A stretch of DNA of 10,027 bases, taken from Ramlibacter sp. (GTDB lineage: Bacteria; Pseudomonadota; Gammaproteobacteria; Burkholderiales; Burkholderiaceae_C). This document shows, one piece after another, positions 6,011-10,027 of this stretch. Under the pieces are notes generated by a model. The model did not search any database and was not told the DNA's origin. It was given only the letters and a program-made list of their open reading frames with translations. A program made the translations under genes and the position numbers. The stretch is from contig JAJNBO010000051.1 in assembly GCA_021156245.1 (NCBI GenBank), forward strand, positions 1-10,027, written 5' to 3'. The stretch's first letter is position 1, and each line of letters starts with the position of its first letter.

Positions 6011-8185
6011 ATGGACAGTTTCCATCAACTGATGACCGAATTGCGCGGCGGGATCACGCCGCAGGAGGGGTCCCTGCTGCGGCGCCTGGCGTCGGCATGC
6101 CGCGACGGCTGCATCGTCGAAGTGGGATCTTTCCGCGGCAAGTCGGCCATCGCGCTGGCCTTCGGCGTGCGGGACATCGAGGCCCCGGCTGCACGTCCGG
6201 AAATCTATTGCATCGAACCGCATCGGCCGTTCACCGGCTTCTACGGCGGCGCGTTCGGTCCGGCGGACCGCGGCGCTTTCTATGCGGCCATGGGGGCGAC
6301 GGAAGCTTTCCGCGAGGTCGCGCTCGTCAATCTCTCGAGCGAGGAGGTCACGCCCTCGTGGACGCGCCAGGTCGGCCTGCTGTTCATCGACGGTGACCAT
6401 CACTACCCGGGCGTCAAGCGGGACTTCGACTGCTGGGATCCGCACGTGCCGCAAGGCGGCATCGTTGCCTTCGACGACGCCAGGGATCCGGCATGCGGCC
6501 CGCACCGGCTCGTGCATGAAATCCTCACGGGTGGCCGCTATGACGTCGTCGAGCGGACCGGGAAGATCGTCGTGCTGCGAAAGCTCGAGCCGGCCGGCCA
6601 CCAGAAGGCCGCCGGTGCGGGCAGGCGCATCCTGGTCGCCTGCGACCGCGTCCTTGCCGCCGGCGGCCTGTTCCGGTTCGACCGCGCCGGGCGCGTGCTG
6701 CAGGAATGGGGGCACGAGGTGGCCTTCGTGTCCCTGTCCGACCGGCGCGAGGCGGACTTCGATACGGCCCTGCCGGTGCTGACCTTCGGGGAAGCTGCTG
6801 CCCGGACCTGGGACGCCGTGATGGTGCCGGGGGCCGGCTTCTCCGAACCCATCATCCGCCGCTTCAGCGAGCTGAGGGATCCGCGTTTCGGCGTGCGCAT
6901 CCAGCATGTGCTCAACGACCAGACTCGGCGCGCGGCCTTCCAGGAAGTCAATGCGCAGCTGGCGCCGCACGTCGTGCTCTTCAACAACCTGGCGTGGCCG
7001 GCCGGCTCGTACACCGAATTCTCGGGTGACCGGTTCCACGTGCTGCTCGGCGCGGTCGATTCGCGCCGGTTCCGCCCGGCGCCCTATCGCGCACATCCCT
7101 TGACGGCCGGACGTTGGGTGGTCGGCGGGCTGGCGAACAAGAACCCGGAGGCGCTGGTGGCGGCGCTGCAGCTGCTGCCGGAGGACGTGACCCTGCGGCT
7201 GTTCGGACATGACACCAGCGGGCTGGCAGGGCGGCACGCCGACTTGATGGCCGCGGGCCGGCTGCAGCTTGCCGGGCCGATCGGCACGGACGACCTCGCC
7301 GAGTTCTATCGCCGGGTGGACTGCGTCGTCTCCGCGGAAACCTTCGCTGGCTGGGCCAACCTCGCCGCCGAGGCGATGGCCAGCGGCGTGCCCGTGGTCT
7401 GCACCCGCCCTGGCACCGAGGCGTTCGCCGAGCACCTGGAGACCGCGCTCGTCGTGGAGCAGCCAGCGCCACGGGATCTGGCCGACGCCATCCTGCGCCT
7501 GCGGAACGATGCGGCACTCTGCTCGGCGCTGGCCGACGAAGGCCGACGGCGCATCGAGGAATGGCCCTGGGAGCGGTATGCGCGCGACCTGCTGCAGCAT
7601 TGCGCGCACGACGGAAAGCACCACTACGCGAGCTGCCCGGAGCTGGGCCTCTTCGGCAAGTGGCCGCTCGCGGAACGCCTGCAGGGCCTGGACCCCGTGC
7701 TGGACGCCGCGGCGGATTGCAGCATCATCGACTTCGGCGCGGCGGAAGGACTGGTGGGAAGGGAGCTCCTGATGCGCGGAGCATCCCTCGTGCACGGCTT
7801 CGAGCTGGACCCGGCACGCGTCGCGGACGCCCGCAGGCTCTGCGCCGGCTTCCCAGGTGCGCAATTCCGGGTCGCCGATCTTTCCAGCTGGGACAGCTTC
7901 CATCCGGCGCATCGGGACCTGCTGCAGGACCGCTATGACATCGTGCTGTATCTCGGCATCCATCATCACCTGCCGCCAGGCGGCCGGATGGCGGTGCTGC
8001 GGGAAGCGGCGCGGATGGCGTCCAGGTACTTCGCGGTTCGCATGCCGGACCGATGCTTCGCCGAGGACGGCGTGGACGCCGTCCTCAAGGCGGCGGGCCT
8101 GGTGCGGCTGGGCGGCGACGCGGGCCCGGCGGATCGCCATCTCGGCTCCGTGCACATCTATCGGCGCGAGGCGGCGACGCACTGA
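6011..8185 (+). CDS. Three-domain methyltransferase - glycosyltransferase (GT4-like) - methyltransferase
   Basis: A 724-residue soluble protein with three enzyme modules. Residues 1 to about 195 are a SAM methyltransferase of the Methyltransf_24 kind: motif I VEVGSFRGKSAIAL (37-50), IYCIEPH (65-71), and LFIDGDHHYPGVKRDF (124-139) followed by GGIVAFDDA (149-157). Residues about 205-530 are a GT-B glycosyltransferase resembling family GT4. This part has an N-terminal Rossmann half starting RRILVACDRVLAAGGLFRF (205-223), a central RVDCVVSAETFAGWANLAAE (435-454) and EAMASGVPVVCTRPGTEAF (454-472). Residues about 535-720 are a second SAM methyltransferase: motif I IIDFGAAEGLVG (572-583), the acidic ribose-binding residue in GFELDPARV (596-604), VADLSSWDSF (621-630) and DIVLYLGIHHHL (643-654). 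No signal peptide or membrane helix is seen. AGAAGGG at 6000-6006 is a good ribosome site, spaced 4 nt from the ATG. A sulfotransferase gene follows 5 bp downstream. The likely role is building and methylating a glycan or glycoconjugate; sugar, acceptor and methyl site are unknown. The first Glu of the GT4 EX7E motif appears to be Ala446. Confidence 0.85.
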   Translation: MDSFHQLMTELRGGITPQEGSLLRRLASACRDGCIVEVGSFRGKSAIALAFGVRDIEAPAARPEIYCIEPHRPFTGFYGGAFGPADRGAFYAAMGATEAFREVALVNLSSEEVTPSWTRQVGLLFIDGDHHYPGVKRDFDCWDPHVPQGGIVAFDDARDPACGPHRLVHEILTGGRYDVVERTGKIVVLRKLEPAGHQKAAGAGRRILVACDRVLAAGGLFRFDRAGRVLQEWGHEVAFVSLSDRREADFDTALPVLTFGEAAARTWDAVMVPGAGFSEPIIRRFSELRDPRFGVRIQHVLNDQTRRAAFQEVNAQLAPHVVLFNNLAWPAGSYTEFSGDRFHVLLGAVDSRRFRPAPYRAHPLTAGRWVVGGLANKNPEALVAALQLLPEDVTLRLFGHDTSGLAGRHADLMAAGRLQLAGPIGTDDLAEFYRRVDCVVSAETFAGWANLAAEAMASGVPVVCTRPGTEAFAEHLETALVVEQPAPRDLADAILRLRNDAALCSALADEGRRRIEEWPWERYARDLLQHCAHDGKHHYASCPELGLFGKWPLAERLQGLDPVLDAAADCSIIDFGAAEGLVGRELLMRGASLVHGFELDPARVADARRLCAGFPGAQFRVADLSSWDSFHPAHRDLLQDRYDIVLYLGIHHHLPPGGRMAVLREAARMASRYFAVRMPDRCFAEDGVDAVLKAAGLVRLGGDAGPADRHLGSVHIYRREAATH

Positions 8186-8190
8186 AGACC

Positions 8191-8856
8191 ATGGACAAGC
8201 ACTTCGTCTCCTACCCGAAATCCGGCCGCACGTGGATCCGCTACATGCTGGTCCAGCTTGCGCCGCAGCAGGACATCCACTTCCACCACGACCACTTCGA
8301 ATTCAACGACGGCGCCTGCCCGCCGCACGACTTCAGCATCGAGCGCAGGCTGAAGGAATACGCGCACGTCGAACGGCTGGTCTACCTGGAACGGGATCCG
8401 CGCGACGTGATGGTCAGCCTGTACCACCAGATCACCGGCCGCTTCCGCGATTTCTTCCACTACGAGGGCTCGCTGTCCGAGTTCATCCGCGACCCTTACT
8501 TCGGCGCCGCGAACCTGCTGGAATTCCGCCGCATGTGGGAGGAGGTCGTCCGTCGCCGGGGCTTCCTGAAGGTCACCTACGAACAGTGCCACCAGGATGC
8601 CCGCGGCACGCTGCGCCGCATCGCGGAGTACTACGGACTGGAGGCTCCGCCGGAACGGCTCGAGGCGGCCGTGGCCGAAGGCGCATTCGAGCGCATGCGT
8701 TCCGTGGAGATCGAGGAGGCCTTTCCGCAGCCCTGGTTGCGCCCCCGCAACGGCATGACCAAGGTGCGCAAAGGCAAGGTCGGCAGCCACGCGGAGGAAC
8801 TCGGGCCGGCTGACATCGCGTACCTGGACGCGATCTTCTTCGCGCCTGGCAACTAG
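8191..8856 (+). CDS. PAPS-dependent sulfotransferase (Sulfotransfer_1-like)
   Basis: A 221-residue P-loop-type sulfotransferase that would move the sulfuryl group from PAPS to a hydroxyl or amine of an acceptor. The 5'-phosphosulfate loop is YPKSGRTWIRYML (8-20), with Lys10, Ser11, Gly12, Thr14 and Trp15 in the family positions. The 3'-phosphate motif is LERDPRDVMVSLYHQ (66-80), with Arg68 and Ser76 as likely ligands. The C-terminal RKGKVGSH (193-200) matches the RKGxxGxW/H nucleotide-binding end. His30, His32, His33 and His35 lie where the catalytic base is usually found, but which one acts cannot be decided by eye. The protein is shorter than animal cytosolic sulfotransferases (about 290). 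The ATG at 8191 gives the usual short lead before the P-loop; a longer reading from 8053 lies inside the upstream gene. The 5-bp gap and poor ribosome site suggest translation coupled to the glycosyltransferase fusion, hinting that its product is sulfated. Confidence 0.9.
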   Translation: MDKHFVSYPKSGRTWIRYMLVQLAPQQDIHFHHDHFEFNDGACPPHDFSIERRLKEYAHVERLVYLERDPRDVMVSLYHQITGRFRDFFHYEGSLSEFIRDPYFGAANLLEFRRMWEEVVRRRGFLKVTYEQCHQDARGTLRRIAEYYGLEAPPERLEAAVAEGAFERMRSVEIEEAFPQPWLRPRNGMTKVRKGKVGSHAEELGPADIAYLDAIFFAPGN

Positions 8857-8861
8857 GACAA

Positions 8862-8893
8862 GGCCGTTGCAGGCGAGCTACCTGCCGCCGGCC
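8862..8893. terminator. Weak hairpin between convergent sulfotransferase and ychF genes
   Basis: GGCCG (8862-8866) pairs with CGGCC (8889-8893) and GCAGG (8869-8873) pairs with CCTGC (8881-8885), separated by a small internal loop (TT opposite CGC) and closed by a 7-nt loop. The structure fills almost all of the 36-bp gap and touches the ychF stop codon. No T-run follows on either strand, so it is not a classical intrinsic terminator; any termination function is inferred from position. Confidence 0.35.
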
Positions 8894-9987
8894 TACACGT
8901 TGAACAGGAAGTTCATCACGTCGCCATCCTTGACGACGTATTCCTTGCCTTCGCTGCGCATCTTGCCCGCGTCCTTCGCGCCCTGCTCGCCCTTGTACGC
9001 GATGTAGTCGTCGTAGGCGATGGTCTGGGCGCGGATGAAGCCGCGCTCGAAATCGGTGTGGATCACGCCCGCGGCCTGCGGGCCCGTTGCGCCGATCGGC
9101 ACCGTCCACGCGCGCACCTCCTTCTCGCCCGCCGTGAAATACGTCTGCAGCCCGAGCAGCTTGAAGGCCGCGCGGATCAGGCGGTTCAGCCCCGGCTCGT
9201 CCTGCCCGATCTCGGCAAGGAACATCTCCTTGTCCTCTTCGGGCATCTCCGCGATCTCGGATTCGATCTTCGCGCAGATCGCCACCACGGGCGCGTTCTG
9301 CGTCTTCGCGTACTCGCGCAGCCGGTCGAGGTGCGGGTTGTTCTCGAAACCGCCCTCGTCCACGTTGCCCACGAACATCGCAGGCTTGGCGGTGATCAGG
9401 AACAGCGGCTTCAGCAGCGCCTTCTCGTCGTCGGTCAGCTGCAACGTGCGCACCGGCCGCCCTTCGTTCAGCGCGGCCTGCACCTTGGGCAGCAACTGCA
9501 CGTACTTCGCCGCTTCCTTGTCGTTGCCCGACTTGGCCTGCTTGGAGTAACGCTGCAGGGTCTTGTCCACCGTTCCCAGGTCCGCCAGGCACAGCTCCGT
9601 CTGGATCACCTCGATATCGGAGACCGGGTCCACCTTGCCGGCCACGTGGATCACGTTCGCATCCTCGAAGCAACGGACCACGTTGACCACCGCGTCGGTT
9701 TCGCGGATGTGGGCGAGGAACTGGTTGCCCAGGCCTTCGCCCTTGCTGGCGCCGGCCACCAGCCCGGCAATGTCGACAAACTCGACAATGGCTGGCACGA
9801 TGCGCTCAGGCTTGACGATGTCCGCGAGGGCGGCAAGGCGGGGATCGGGCAGTTCGACCACCCCGACGTTGGGCTCGATGGTGCAGAACGGATAGTTTTC
9901 GGCGGCAATCCCTGCCTTGGTCAACGCATTGAACAAGGTGGATTTGCCGACGTTGGGCAGACCCACGATCCCGCACTTCAAACTCAT
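8893..9987 (-). CDS. ychF: Ribosome-associated GTPase/ATPase YchF (OLA1 family)
   Basis: A 364-residue TRAFAC-class nucleotidase of the same length as E. coli YchF (363). The G1 loop is GLPNVGKS (9-16), G3 is DIAG (72-75), and the G4 position reads NVDE (208-211) instead of NKxD, the change linked to ATP preference in this family. His114 in [11 protein letters not shown] is the residue reported as catalytic in E. coli YchF. A coiled-coil insertion lies around 130-195. The C-terminal TGS domain (about 280-364) includes [28 protein letters not shown] and the final [11 protein letters not shown]. YchF binds ribosomes and is linked to stress and translation control, often as a negative factor in oxidative stress. 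AGGAA on the minus strand (9997-9993) lies 5 nt before the ATG and supports this start. All expected residues are present. Confidence 0.98.
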   Translation of the reverse strand: MSLKCGIVGLPNVGKSTLFNALTKAGIAAENYPFCTIEPNVGVVELPDPRLAALADIVKPERIVPAIVEFVDIAGLVAGASKGEGLGNQFLAHIRETDAVVNVVRCFEDANVIHVAGKVDPVSDIEVIQTELCLADLGTVDKTLQRYSKQAKSGNDKEAAKYVQLLPKVQAALNEGRPVRTLQLTDDEKALLKPLFLITAKPAMFVGNVDEGGFENNPHLDRLREYAKTQNAPVVAICAKIESEIAEMPEEDKEMFLAEIGQDEPGLNRLIRAAFKLLGLQTYFTAGEKEVRAWTVPIGATGPQAAGVIHTDFERGFIRAQTIAYDDYIAYKGEQGAKDAGKMRSEGKEYVVKDGDVMNFLFNV

Positions 9988-10013
9988 GTCAGTTCCTGCA
10001 AATGAAGCCGGAA

Positions 10014-10019
10014 AGTGTA
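10014..10019 (-). promoter_or_regulatory. Possible -10 box for ychF
   Basis: On the minus strand this reads TACACT, four of six bases of the -10 consensus, which would place the transcript start near 10007, about 20 nt before the ATG at 9987. The -35 region falls outside the window and cannot be checked. In many proteobacteria ychF is transcribed from the upstream pth gene; the visible 40 bp before ychF do not show whether such a gene ends here. Confidence 0.25.
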
Positions 10020-10027
10020 TGCGATGG

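Noticed and set aside
5903..8182. 759-codon open frame on the minus strand opposite the glycosyltransferase-fusion gene
   Set aside because: It is almost exactly antisense to a gene with clear domain motifs. Its translation is rich in Arg, His and Ala and shows no recognisable motif; such antisense frames are expected where third codon positions are mostly G or C.
9988..10027. End of an upstream gene (such as pth) before ychF
   Set aside because: One minus-strand frame is open to a TGA just before the ychF ATG, but 12 codons with no recognisable motif cannot support a call.

Overview
The window looks like a chromosomal segment of a GC-rich betaproteobacterium. The family Comamonadaceae (Burkholderiales) is the best guess, from the gene order dusB-fis-purH, the divergent rubredoxin / ThiD-like kinase-hemL pair, and -10 elements of the TACAAT type. 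No rRNA, tRNA, CRISPR array, insertion sequence or phage gene is visible. Most of the window is housekeeping; the accessory part is roughly 6.0-8.86 kb.

Layout. Positions 1-49 (minus) hold the first 16 codons of a rubredoxin that runs off the left edge. Facing away from it, a divergent ThiD-like kinase (143-1063) overlaps hemL (1047-2351). hemL converges on purH, and the 153-bp gap between them carries a striking 39-bp inverted repeat built from tandem ACGCAAAGG units. On the minus strand, dusB (5346-4306), fis (4309-4073) and purH (4076-2505) form a tight operon in which each stop codon overlaps the next start as ATGA. A TACAAT -10 box 40 bp upstream of dusB is its likely promoter. Divergent from dusB is a small YqaA-type membrane protein (5478-5948).

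The accessory part is a two-gene plus-strand cassette. A 724-residue protein joins an N-terminal methyltransferase, a central GT4-like glycosyltransferase and a C-terminal methyltransferase (6011-8185). Five bases later comes a small PAPS-type sulfotransferase (8191-8856). Together they look like a glycan-decorating unit (glycosyl transfer, methylation, sulfation) placed between housekeeping genes; the acceptor is unknown. The cassette converges on ychF (9987-8893, minus), a universally conserved GTPase/ATPase, across a 36-bp gap with a weak hairpin.

The housekeeping genes cover electron transfer (rubredoxin), tetrapyrrole synthesis by the C5 route (hemL), tRNA dihydrouridine formation (dusB), nucleoid and transcription control (fis), the last two steps of IMP synthesis (purH) and a ribosome-associated nucleotidase (ychF). 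The points most worth following up are the methyltransferase-glycosyltransferase-methyltransferase fusion with its sulfotransferase partner, the altered active-site motifs of the ThiD-like kinase, and the tandem-unit inverted repeat.
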